Of a stretch of 64,000 nt of DNA, positions 55,949-64,000 are shown one piece after another. The translations under genes were made by a program, and so were the position numbers. Source of the DNA: Symbiotaphrina buchneri (lineage: Eukaryota; Ascomycota; Symbiotaphrinales; Symbiotaphrinaceae); the NCBI GenBank assembly GCA_001599915.1, contig BCIG01000015.1:310001-374000 (forward strand), read 5' to 3'. How positions within the stretch are numbered: the stretch's first letter is position 1; every line of letters starts with the position of its first letter. The notes below the pieces were generated by a model that did not search any database, was not told the DNA's origin, and worked only from the letters and a program-made list of their open reading frames with translations.

Positions 55949-56421
55949 ATCTGTTTTCCGGATTTGAATCCACGCACTCGCCTTGAGTTATTAGCGTCAT
56001 TTAAAGGCGTTGGGATCAGGAGTTGAGGAGGCGTATGCGGGCTCTATGGATGGCGGATACTACCTCTTGTGGATCTAAAGGTTCTGGCTTGGAGTGTGGC
56101 GCCAGTCTTCCACGTGTATTATTAGATACAATAAATTATGTTAGAGTACGGTTCTGAAGTGCCGCAGTGGAGACAATGCGCGCCTGTTCGCAACATTGGA
56201 GCGTGACCAACCTAGGATCGCAGGAAGTTCATCTGGCATGTAGACAAAAGTCCGAGTTCATCCTGATCTTGTTCAGCGTCTGTATTCTACCATGGTCCAC
56301 TATGAGTGTCTGGAGAGGAAAGAAGGCAAATGGCACAGGAGTTAGTCCCAAGGAGTATCTCGAAATATCCACAGAATCCACGCCCCCGAATGCCCTTGTA
56401 GCATGCACACAGCAGACCTCG
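55949..56421. other. intergenic between convergent genes
   Basis: Holds the 3' ends of the ING gene (+) and the cis-prenyltransferase gene (-). An AATAAA at 56130-56135 is a likely polyadenylation signal for the ING gene. No gene seen. Confidence 0.4.
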
Positions 56422-57596
56422 TCATCCGACCTTCACTCTCTTTCTGCCCCTTCCTAGATCTATCTTTACAGCCTCCTGTGCCTCCTTCTTCCGTCTCCAC
56501 TGCCACTCCACCAGCACCGGCAAGAAGTGCCATAGGTCAAATTCAGGCCAGAGACAGTCAAGGAAGAAAAGCTCGGTCTTCTGGTGGCATTGCCAGAGCA
56601 TGAAGTCGCTTAGTCTTTCCACCCCACTTGTCCGTACCAGCAGATCAAGTGGCGGCGAGCCGGCCGTGAACATGTGCTCATCCAAGGTAGCGTCGGTGAT
56701 TGTTTCGGGGTCAGGCAGTTGGGAGGAAGCCGAGGCACTGTTGCCGAGATTCGGACTGGGTGATTCGGGGCGGAGTGTGGGCGAAGATCCGGGGGAGGGC
56801 GAGGCCGAATGAGGAGGTGATGGAGTGGACAAATAGTTCGTTGTCGAGAGGTTGGAAGTCGTGCTTAGTAGGGTGTGCGTGATATGGGATTCAGAGAAGC
56901 GTTGAGAGGGGGGTAGAGGTTGTGTGTATGCGGAGACGGTGGAACTTATAGCGGTGGTGATCTCCGCTCTGGAGGTGTACGGGAAGCAAACGTTGAGAAC
57001 GGCTCTGGAACGGAGAATCAATCAATATGCCATGTGGGAAAGTGAGCGGCGCTGCCAGGGGAGCTCATGCACTAACCGTCTGTTCTTGCTGGTTATGTCG
57101 ACGGCATGGTCTATAGCTTCGAGGACGTCTGGCTTCACAAGATCGCGTTGACCGAGGATCCGTATGCTGGCACCGTAACGGTCGAGTAGGGCTCCATGCT
57201 GAGATAGCTGGACAAGCTTCGTCTTCGCCATGTCCATCAGGGCATCCACCTCATATTTCGACCTTTTGAAGTTCTCGATGCTGAAAGCGTAAATGGTGAC
57301 CACTTTCACGCCGCTCTTATAGCACACCTCCAATATCTAGTCTTAGATTAGCCTCTGACTTCTTTAAGACCTGAGCTGCATACCCTTGCGAGTGCCTCGA
57401 AGCCTAGATTGTGCCCTTCAACCGTCTCGATTTTGCGATTCCGCGCAAAGCGCCTATTCCCATCCATGACGAAGGCAACATGTTGCGGTATAGGACCTTG
57501 CCGTAGGGCTCCTATCATGAGTTCTTTAAGCTGTTGTATGCCCCATTCAGCCACTGGGAATGACAGGAGCCATTCCAGGGCTTGGCTGAAGTGCAT
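56422..57596 (-). CDS. rer2: cis-prenyltransferase, dehydrodolichyl diphosphate synthase
   Basis: Three exons, 57596-57384, 57336-57077 and 57004-56422, about 351 residues. Signature elements in order: HVAFVMDGNRRFARNR with the essential Asp at about residue 45, GHNLGFEALARI, VVTIYAFSIENFKRSKYEV, LLDRYGASIRILGQRDL, LNVCFPYTSRAEI, and PPLDLLVRTSGVERLSDFMLWQ followed by FFLDCLWPEFDLWHFL. The enzyme adds isopentenyl units to farnesyl diphosphate to make polyprenyl diphosphate, the precursor of dolichol for N-glycosylation, at the ER with an Nus1-type partner. A Ser/Pro/Thr-rich insert of about 80 residues lies between CFPYTSRAEI and PPLDLLVRTSG, where the yeast enzyme is shorter. The ATG at 57596 gives the normal N terminus MHFSQALEWLL. 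Confidence 0.93.
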
Positions 57597-58356
57597 TGCA
57601 GCGCTTCTAGACCGGGACCGGATGTTGGCTGCCGCCCGTCTAACCTGTCCAATCCTTCTTGGTTGCTGCAACCGCCTACCTGGAAAAGAAGCAGTTCACT
57701 TGTTGCGCTCTGACCTAAACGTCACTCACGCGAAGACTGCGCATGAAGATATTCGAGCATGTGCTTGGACGGACAGCTGTCAAGGCCCGAACCGATACGG
57801 GAGTCGTCATATTCCCCTAGTGTTACGGTTAGCTGCAACAACATATGCTGCATATTCTACGGTAAGCGCGAACTGCCAATTGCCGTAGGAAACTGATCCT
57901 ATGTTCGATTCCCCGGAATTTGTTCAAATTCGTTCACAGGGGAGGGACCAGGGGAGGGACCAGGGGATATGATTGGATAAACAGCGCTTAACGTACGACA
58001 CTCATACTCAGAACCTTGCATTGTTCGTTGATGACTTTTATTCTTACATCTGACATCTCCTTTCTCCTTTCTCCCGGGTATGTCGTTTGATATCAGGGAT
58101 ATCTATCTGTCTAATAGTACAACCATTTCGGTGCATGGCCCATCCTAGTTTCAAGTAAACATTTCCGGATGTGAAGAGATCAATTGAACGTGATGGTCCA
58201 TCTCTTCCGAATAAAGCCGCCGTAACACCAGAGCTATGCATAGCAAATCATTGAAAGTTCGCCCGTTCATCCATCGCTCAAACGGACATCAGCAAAGCAA
58301 AAGAAACAAAGGGTGAATGCCATGTGAGTCCGAGGATGAGGAGTTGAAAGTTCTCT
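57597..58356. other. intergenic upstream of the cis-prenyltransferase gene
   Basis: About 760 bases between two minus-strand genes. It contains a short imperfect tandem repeat of GGGGAGGGACCA (about 57938-57967, two and a half copies). No gene recognised. Confidence 0.4.
57938..57967. repeat. short tandem repeat (GGGGAGGGACCA)2.5
   Basis: Two adjacent perfect copies of a 12-base unit plus a partial third, in the upstream region of the cis-prenyltransferase gene. Confidence 0.75.
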
Positions 58357-61300
58357 CTACTGCATGACGCTCATCCTCCATCTTTCGATGCCATCTCGGC
58401 GCCCAGCATCCATTGACGGTTGCTGGACGCCGGATTGGAACCCTGGAAGCATAGGTCTGTTCGCAGGCTGAGAATACTGATTGAAGGGTTGCGGGCCAGA
58501 AGCATACGGCATCCCCCAAGGCATGGACGCTTGGATCGGTAGACCATTCGGAGCACCCTGAACCGGCATCCCGTAGCCAGGCGTCCCAAACATTCCGTTG
58601 CCAGCTCCATATCCTGGAATAGGCGCTGTTGGGGGCCCATACTGCATAGCACCCTGACCATACGGATGCGTAAACCCTGCTCCGTACCTTCCACTGTTCT
58701 GGGCGGCCGGCACCGGATGACTAGCATTGAAGTACCCTACATTGCGGTCGTTGGCCATGGGCAATGGGAGTGCGGACGGGGTGGCACTGAAGCCCATCAG
58801 GGTAGGCGTGGTTCCCATTGCCCAATAGTGTTGGTAAGCGCCCCAGCCAGCCATCGGCGGTCTGCTCTTCAGATAATCCATTGCGCTCTTGCGACGGTCC
58901 GCCTTGTCTTGTTCTTCCTGCCTCTGTGGTGTCAATAAACCGCCAACTCCTGGGGTCTGCGGGACTGAGCCTGCAACGCCGCCTATGGCAGCGCCGTCTA
59001 CTGGCGGGATAGGATTTCTCCGAGGCTGCTGGGTTGCATTGTGCAGCTCAAGGGTCGTACCTTGCCTAGTGTGCCTGCCAGCCCCAGCTGCGGGGTGAGC
59101 CGAGAGAATGTTTGCCATGCTCCGACGTATCTTCAGCGGGCTTTCGGTCTCAGTCCCAGGATTGCCTGCGGATTGTTGTAAGCGTAGACGCCGTTGCGCA
59201 AGTGTCTCATCGTCGTCGGTTGTGTTAGCCAAGCCGGAAGGTTTTGAACGTTCAGCTCCTTGGCTTGAGGGCGGTTTTCCCTCTATGCCCAGTTGGCTCA
59301 TTGCCTCACTGGCAAACTCGCTACTGACGGCATAACTCCTCGGTCGACCAAGTGTGCCTTGGTTCTTGATCCGCTGTATCCTTTGAGCAAGTGTCTCCCC
59401 ATCCTCATCCATAACTTGCTCCGCAGTGTCTTCAAGACCGGGCACGTTGAGAAACAACGACCTGGACGGGCTGCGACTTCGCTGTTCATTGGAAGAATGG
59501 CCCAGAAGCCTGTTGCGACGTGCACTCAAAGGTTCATTATCCTCGAGCTCACGCTTGTCCAACAGACCAAGAGGACGATCCTCGTCACCTCGGCGCTTTA
59601 CCAAGACTTCTTGACGGCCTGTAAAGAGAACGCCCAGCGGAACATCCTCATCTGGCTCGACCTCAGATATCTCTCCATTGGCATAAGAATTCTCCCAGGC
59701 AAGGGCAACACGTTTGTTGCGGCGAGATTCTTTCTCAACTTGCGCTACGGCATCCAGATCCAAAAGACTGGCATGCATACCACTTGGGAATGCTGTTGCA
59801 GCTGTTCTATTGCGATCCTTCAAGTGCTGTTTCCGCATTTGCAATTCCGCTAGCAAAGTAGTGGGCGGTCCACCGTATAGTGTCCCTTGTGCACCTTCGT
59901 ATATCTGAACAGCCGGAGCCTCCTCGTCGCCTTCGATGTCGTCATCTCCACTGCTTCCGAGCATCGCTTCCATTTGCGGACCCGCATTGTATGACTTATT
60001 CAGTGTGTCATCCTCTCCAGCTTCCGGCGGGCCTCCTTCAGCTGTAACGGTGTCACTAGGATCGGTCGGACCACCTAGATCAGTAACAAAACTCAGTCGA
60101 CTATTCCGTTTCCGTAATTTGTTTACCCCTTGGTAAGTCGAGTCGGTATCACCACTAAGGCCGAGGCTGCTATTTCTCTTCTGGAGTTTATCGAGACTAG
60201 GATTACTAGGTCGGCGTCCAGACAGAAGATCCCATGACGCATTGGGCTTTTGATCGCGAGGTACCACATTGATCGTATTACGTTTCATAGTATCTCTGGC
60301 GTAGACTTCTTTACCCACGCGCCCAGCTATCGGGTGATCAGTAAAGGCACTGACAGGTGCATTTGCTGAGGCTTCCAAAATGCTCTCCAACGTTGCGACG
60401 GCAGAGCCACCTTGAATCTTAACATCCTGGCTTGCTGACGGATGTTCGAAAAAGACACTAGCCCTCAGCTGTGCAGGGACCCTTGCAAAATCATGGGTGC
60501 TCCGACGCGGATCGAGGCTTTTGCGTTTATCGTGTTGGGGTTGATCGCCATTGTTTTCTGCCTCGGCAGTCTCCCCTAGTGGTTGCGAGAGCCAAAGAGC
60601 TGAATTCCGCACAACTTCTGGCACAGTACCCAGCACCTGACTACGGCGCTTTTCACGCTGGTCGGAAGACGGCAATTTCGACAGCCGCTGTGGCAGATTC
60701 AACAACTTAGGCACTGGAGCAGGGTAATAGACCATTTCTTGCCCTGTTACCGGCTCAATATACGATTGAGGTCGTCCCCTGAGCATCGAAGGTCGTTGCG
60801 CAGGGAGTGGCTTGCCAGTAACAGCAGATGCTATGCTGGGCCGGCCATCCTGAGGGTTATAGTGAACACCGTCGAAGTCAGCAAAAATGTCGGCGTCTTG
60901 CTGGTAATTCTCCAGTGAAGTCATTGTCGGAAGCCTTTCCGAATATACGGACAAGGAATATCGCGAGTTGGATGCGTCATTAGCTTCACCGGTTGGTTGA
61001 TGAATCATTTGATTAGCTTCGGTCATGTATCCGTTGATCTGGCCTTCTGTGAGAGCCCTCCTGGGCAATGGAGGAGGTCTGATGCGCGGGACGGATAAAG
61101 GATCAATATCTTGGTCGATACGGCTTTCCTCCATGCCATCTTGCGAGAGATTCACCAACCTGGTGCCCTTGGAAACAGAACGGTTCTGCACCTGAGATAT
61201 CGAAGAATGACGGGAGGTCTTGGGTGACGGCAGGTAGCCTCCAGGAGAATAGCCCCCCGTCCTTGCAGCATTATTTGTAGCAATGATGGAACCAGCGGCT

Positions 61301-61983
61301 GAACTGTACGAGAAATGACGCGAAAGTGAGTTGGCCGCTTCATCATCCTCTTGATGCCTTGATCTCATCGATGATTTCCGACTATCTGATTGTTTCTGCT
61401 CCAGCTTCAGCTTTCTGATCTCTTCTTCCAAATTTGATGTTATGCTTAATCGCTCAGCACTTGCTTCGAGCTTTTCGACGTTTTTGACGTATGCACCTTG
61501 TAATGACTGGAGATCCGGGATTGGATGTTGTAGATTCACACTTCCTTCCGAAGAGCGCCGAAGGAGTGGCTCGGGAGATACCCAACGTTTGACCACAATT
61601 GTATCATCCGCATTATCTGGAGATTGTGTCGAAGTGAGTGAGCGACCTGCACCGATCCGAGGATGCAACCCCCTTATCGCACTGTCATGAGCAGTTAAAG
61701 ACACCCCTCCTGGGAAGTCGTAATCGTCATCCTCAACCAAGCCATAACTGTCACCCGTAGAACTGAATGATTTTAGCATGTTGCTGATGGTGCTCAGGTT
61801 TGTAGAGCTGGAGCGGCCAGCCTGCGCGCCATCGGAAGCCGCCCTGGTGTTATCACTGCCGTTCGACAGGTAGTCAAACGAATGGTCTGACGCGTCCATT
61901 GGCGGAGAATGAGCCGGCAAGAATTGTGAAGGCTGGCTGATATGCTCATCCTGCTCACTCTGGGCGACTGGATCGTAAGCCAT
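58357..61983 (-). CDS. large disordered protein with repeated [DE]xETLAQRxxR-type motifs
   Basis: Single frame of 1,208 codons from the ATG at 61983 (MAYDPVAQSEQDEH). Mostly disordered, Ser/Arg-rich. Short conserved-looking blocks: GDSYGLVEDDDYDFPGGVSL, DTIVVKRWVSPEP, a coiled-coil stretch (YVKNVEKLEASAERL then LEEEIRKLKLEQKQ), EPVTGQEMVYYPAPVPKLLNLPQRLS and GGPPTTLLAELQMRKQHLKDRNR. An acidic motif recurs in variants: EPDEDVPLGVLF, DEDRPLGLLDKRE, EDNEPLSARRNRLL, DEDGETLAQRIQRIKNQG, DDDETLAQRRLRLQ. The C-terminal 150 residues are Gly/Pro/Tyr/Met-rich (GAGNGMFGTPGYGMPVQG), prion-like in composition. I recognise no domain and assign no function. The absence of introns matches the other two long disordered genes. 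Confidence 0.82.
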   Translation of the reverse strand: MAYDPVAQSEQDEHISQPSQFLPAHSPPMDASDHSFDYLSNGSDNTRAASDGAQAGRSSSTNLSTISNMLKSFSSTGDSYGLVEDDDYDFPGGVSLTAHDSAIRGLHPRIGAGRSLTSTQSPDNADDTIVVKRWVSPEPLLRRSSEGSVNLQHPIPDLQSLQGAYVKNVEKLEASAERLSITSNLEEEIRKLKLEQKQSDSRKSSMRSRHQEDDEAANSLSRHFSYSSAAGSIIATNNAARTGGYSPGGYLPSPKTSRHSSISQVQNRSVSKGTRLVNLSQDGMEESRIDQDIDPLSVPRIRPPPLPRRALTEGQINGYMTEANQMIHQPTGEANDASNSRYSLSVYSERLPTMTSLENYQQDADIFADFDGVHYNPQDGRPSIASAVTGKPLPAQRPSMLRGRPQSYIEPVTGQEMVYYPAPVPKLLNLPQRLSKLPSSDQREKRRSQVLGTVPEVVRNSALWLSQPLGETAEAENNGDQPQHDKRKSLDPRRSTHDFARVPAQLRASVFFEHPSASQDVKIQGGSAVATLESILEASANAPVSAFTDHPIAGRVGKEVYARDTMKRNTINVVPRDQKPNASWDLLSGRRPSNPSLDKLQKRNSSLGLSGDTDSTYQGVNKLRKRNSRLSFVTDLGGPTDPSDTVTAEGGPPEAGEDDTLNKSYNAGPQMEAMLGSSGDDDIEGDEEAPAVQIYEGAQGTLYGGPPTTLLAELQMRKQHLKDRNRTAATAFPSGMHASLLDLDAVAQVEKESRRNKRVALAWENSYANGEISEVEPDEDVPLGVLFTGRQEVLVKRRGDEDRPLGLLDKRELEDNEPLSARRNRLLGHSSNEQRSRSPSRSLFLNVPGLEDTAEQVMDEDGETLAQRIQRIKNQGTLGRPRSYAVSSEFASEAMSQLGIEGKPPSSQGAERSKPSGLANTTDDDETLAQRRLRLQQSAGNPGTETESPLKIRRSMANILSAHPAAGAGRHTRQGTTLELHNATQQPRRNPIPPVDGAAIGGVAGSVPQTPGVGGLLTPQRQEEQDKADRRKSAMDYLKSRPPMAGWGAYQHYWAMGTTPTLMGFSATPSALPLPMANDRNVGYFNASHPVPAAQNSGRYGAGFTHPYGQGAMQYGPPTAPIPGYGAGNGMFGTPGYGMPVQGAPNGLPIQASMPWGMPYASGPQPFNQYSQPANRPMLPGFQSGVQQPSMDAGRRDGIERWRMSVMQ

Positions 61984-62284
61984 TCTCCAAGGGACAGCGG
62001 GAGAAGGCGAGAGAAATTGGCGACTGACCGGTCTGAGACCGTCCGCGGGCTTTGTCTCAGTCGGAGTGTTTTGGATGGGGAAGCTTGAGGCCCGTGAGTT
62101 ATTTTTGGGGTGACGGCTCGCGTGCCCCTAAGAAGCTCTACCCGAAACCTTAAAACTGCCAAGCGACATCTCGGTTCTCTCCGTTAGCCAATTTCACGCT
62201 GCTGTAAAACATCGTCACCTTCCCAGATGCTTCGCGCTTGATGCTCCTGGGTTCCCTGCTGCCCGCCGGGCTAACGAAACAAAC
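61984..62284. promoter_or_regulatory. divergent promoter region, disordered gene / TFIP11-type gene
   Basis: 300 bases separate the divergent start codons at 61983 (-) and 62285 (+), so both promoters lie here. No specific site is claimed. Confidence 0.5.
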
Positions 62285-64000
62285 ATGGACGCTTTCTACC
62301 AAGGCTCCTCCTCAGACTCGTCCAGCGAGGATGATGAGGTGCAGTTGCCCTCCACAGATCCTGGTGCGGATGAATTTTCGCTGCATCCTCGCAAGAGGCG
62401 TAAGACCGGTCGAGACGCGAAAGAGAGCGCAGCTTTGGGCATCTTTGGTTCTGAGAGCGAGGACGAAGGTCCCGGTCGACGGTGGAAAAGGAAGAGCCTG
62501 AGGGGCAGGGGCATGGGCTTTGTGAAGTCTGGACAGGCGGAAGATGAAGACGAAGGGGATAGCGGAACGGAAGATGATGAGGACCAGATGATGGAAGAGG
62601 GGCTCGAGACCGCGGAGGTCGAGGAGAAGGCTGGCTTTAGAGGCCTGGCGATGCGCGATTCCGGCTTCAGTACGCCAAGTAAGGGTAGTGGAAGCGACGA
62701 TACGGCCAGTCTTCATGCGCCTCTGGGCAGAGGCTTTGTTCCGTCGTCGTCGAAACAACCCCGCCTGAACTTCGCTCCTCAGTCAGAAGAAGATAGTACG
62801 CCAAAAGTCATCCGGCCCTCCTTCACGTCTCCGGCGGCGTCATTCCGACAGAATGGCAAAGGAACGGCTGCATCAGGCCGGGCAACGGTCAATCCCAAGT
62901 CGTTCGCGGCGAAGATGATGGCCAAAATGGGCTATGTCGCTGGACAAGGTCTGGGTAAACAGGGTGAAGGCAGACTGGAGCCAGTAGAACAGAAACTACG
63001 CCCTCAGGGAGTAGGTCTGGGCGCTGTTAAAGAAATCTCGGAGAAAGACAAGGCAGAAAGGAAACGTGCAGCAGCTTTGAGAGGTGAGGTACTAGAAGAT
63101 TCGTCTGAAGAAGAAAGGAAAAAGCGAAGACAGAAGAAGAAGGAACGTGCTCTAGGTGGAGTGTCCGGTACTGGGGCCAAGGCCAAGCCCAAGATAAAAT
63201 ATCGCACGGCTGCCGATTTTGAGGCAGCTGCAGATGGACTTCAAGTTCCGAATGTACTGAAGTCAATAATAGATGCGACGGGAAAGGAGACAAAGCTCTT
63301 GACATCCACGTCGGGTCTGATGACCCCACGTGAAGATGCGACTATTCCAGACACTGAGGCACTGAAGATTGCACGAAGAGCTCGAAGGGACCTTGGGGCG
63401 TTTGTCGAAGAGTGGAATAGTCTAAGTGAAAGGAAGAAGTATAATGAAATACAGGAGGCCCAATTGAGCCAAGCCCTCGACGAGCAGGAGGAGGAGATCC
63501 GGAAATTGAAGCGAATCACTGATACTGCGCACGAACTCTCACTCTTGGAGATCGGTGGGTCCAAAGTGTCAAAGGAGTTATTGGATGCTCGCTGGGAAGA
63601 AACGATCAGCAAGCTCGAGACACTAGAGTTTGAGTACCGGGACGAGATTACAGACTACGGACTCCCAGAAGTCGCTGTCGCTGCCATTCACCCATTGTTC
63701 CGGGCCTCAATGGAAATTTGGGAAGCTTTTGAGAACCCTACATATCTGGTGACTCACATTAAGCGTCTCCGGAATATTCTAGGGATCAAGCAGAATCCGG
63801 GAATGACAGATGACTTACAATTGTATAGCAGAGACACGTTCCACGATGCAGGCCATGGAGGCTACAGCAAGGCTACGACATACTACGAGACTATGATGCA
63901 CAGCCTTTGGCTTCCGAAGATACGATCATGCATCACAAATGAATGGGATGTGCACGATCCAACGCCAGCGATAACTCTTTTTGAAGCCTGGAAAGATGTC
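62285..64000 (+). CDS. G-patch splicing factor, TFIP11/Ntr1(Spp382) family, partial
   Basis: Open for 572 codons without an intron and runs off the window end, so the C-terminal part is missing. The N terminus MDAFYQGSSSDSSSEDDE is acidic, as in the family. A G-patch at about residues 203-247 reads SFAAKMMAKMGYVAGQGLGK and GRLEPVEQKLRPQGVGLGA. A Lys/Arg-rich helix follows (EERKKRRQKKKERALGG), then KIKYRTAADFEAAADGL, a coiled coil (LSQALDEQEEEIRKLKRITD), and the start of the GCFC/TIP domain: YGLPEVAVAAIHPLFRASMEIWEAFENPTY and YETMMHSLWLPKIRSCITNEW. TFIP11/Ntr1 activates the helicase Prp43/DHX15 to take apart the post-splicing intron-lariat spliceosome in the nucleus; that role is family knowledge. 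Confidence 0.93.
   Translation, partial: MDAFYQGSSSDSSSEDDEVQLPSTDPGADEFSLHPRKRRKTGRDAKESAALGIFGSESEDEGPGRRWKRKSLRGRGMGFVKSGQAEDEDEGDSGTEDDEDQMMEEGLETAEVEEKAGFRGLAMRDSGFSTPSKGSGSDDTASLHAPLGRGFVPSSSKQPRLNFAPQSEEDSTPKVIRPSFTSPAASFRQNGKGTAASGRATVNPKSFAAKMMAKMGYVAGQGLGKQGEGRLEPVEQKLRPQGVGLGAVKEISEKDKAERKRAAALRGEVLEDSSEEERKKRRQKKKERALGGVSGTGAKAKPKIKYRTAADFEAAADGLQVPNVLKSIIDATGKETKLLTSTSGLMTPREDATIPDTEALKIARRARRDLGAFVEEWNSLSERKKYNEIQEAQLSQALDEQEEEIRKLKRITDTAHELSLLEIGGSKVSKELLDARWEETISKLETLEFEYRDEITDYGLPEVAVAAIHPLFRASMEIWEAFENPTYLVTHIKRLRNILGIKQNPGMTDDLQLYSRDTFHDAGHGGYSKATTYYETMMHSLWLPKIRSCITNEWDVHDPTPAITLFEAWKDV

Overview
The window looks like nuclear DNA of a filamentous ascomycete (Pezizomycotina). 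The genes are protein-coding and mostly monocistronic, with many short GT-AG introns (about 45-100 nt). They encode typical filamentous-fungal families: an Uds1-type septation protein, DLT1, a Snf5 homologue with a C-terminal GATA finger, and an F-box protein of a fungal type. I cannot fix the class or species. I saw no bacterial genes, rRNA, tRNA, CRISPR array or retroelement.

Layout. 0.2-1.6 kb: SEC13 (+). 2.0-3.6 kb: F-box protein (-) with one in-frame stop. 3.9-5.5 kb: secreted sorbosone/glucose-dehydrogenase-like protein (-), probably GPI-anchored. 6.6-10.1 kb: large disordered protein (-). 12.5-15.3 kb: GCN20-type ABCF ATPase (+). 15.4-18.4 kb: DIS3/RRP44 exosome nuclease (-), divergent from V-ATPase subunit H (+, to 20.3 kb). 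20.7-21.5 kb: membrane-anchored glutaredoxin (-). 23.0-25.8 kb: alpha/beta hydrolase (-). 26.8-27.9 kb: fatty-acid-hydroxylase-type membrane enzyme (+). 28.2-29.0 kb: ribosomal protein eL6 (-), divergent from the proteasome ubiquitin receptor RPN13 (+, to 31.1 kb). 31.7-33.6 kb: SNF5 homologue (+). 34 kb: small conserved protein (-). 35.5-36.3 kb: ribosomal protein uL6/L9 (+). 36.3-42.9 kb: long stretch with no convincing gene. 42.9-46.4 kb: large disordered protein (-). 47 kb: non-autonomous DNA transposon (MITE). 47.9-50.5 kb: Uds1 protein (-). 51.1-52.3 kb: DLT1 (+). 52.8-53.8 kb: a two-exon gene model overlapping an ING-family PHD protein (+, to 55.9 kb). 56.4-57.6 kb: cis-prenyltransferase (-). 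58.4-62.0 kb: large disordered protein (-). 62.3 kb to the window end: G-patch splicing factor of the TFIP11/Ntr1 type (+, partial).

Most recognisable genes are housekeeping: secretion (SEC13), translation and its control (GCN20, eL6, uL6), RNA decay and splicing (DIS3, TFIP11), proteasome (RPN13), vacuolar acidification (VMA13), chromatin (SNF5, ING), and dolichol synthesis. Nothing indicates a metabolic gene cluster or a dedicated multigene defence system. The least ordinary items are a 562-bp element with long terminal inverted repeats and a 9-bp target duplication, a family of CCTAAGGTA/GGTACC tracts spread through the promoters (one of them inside an arm of that element), and the 6.6-kb gene-empty interval. 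All exon boundaries were set by eye from reading frame, splice consensus and family resemblance.
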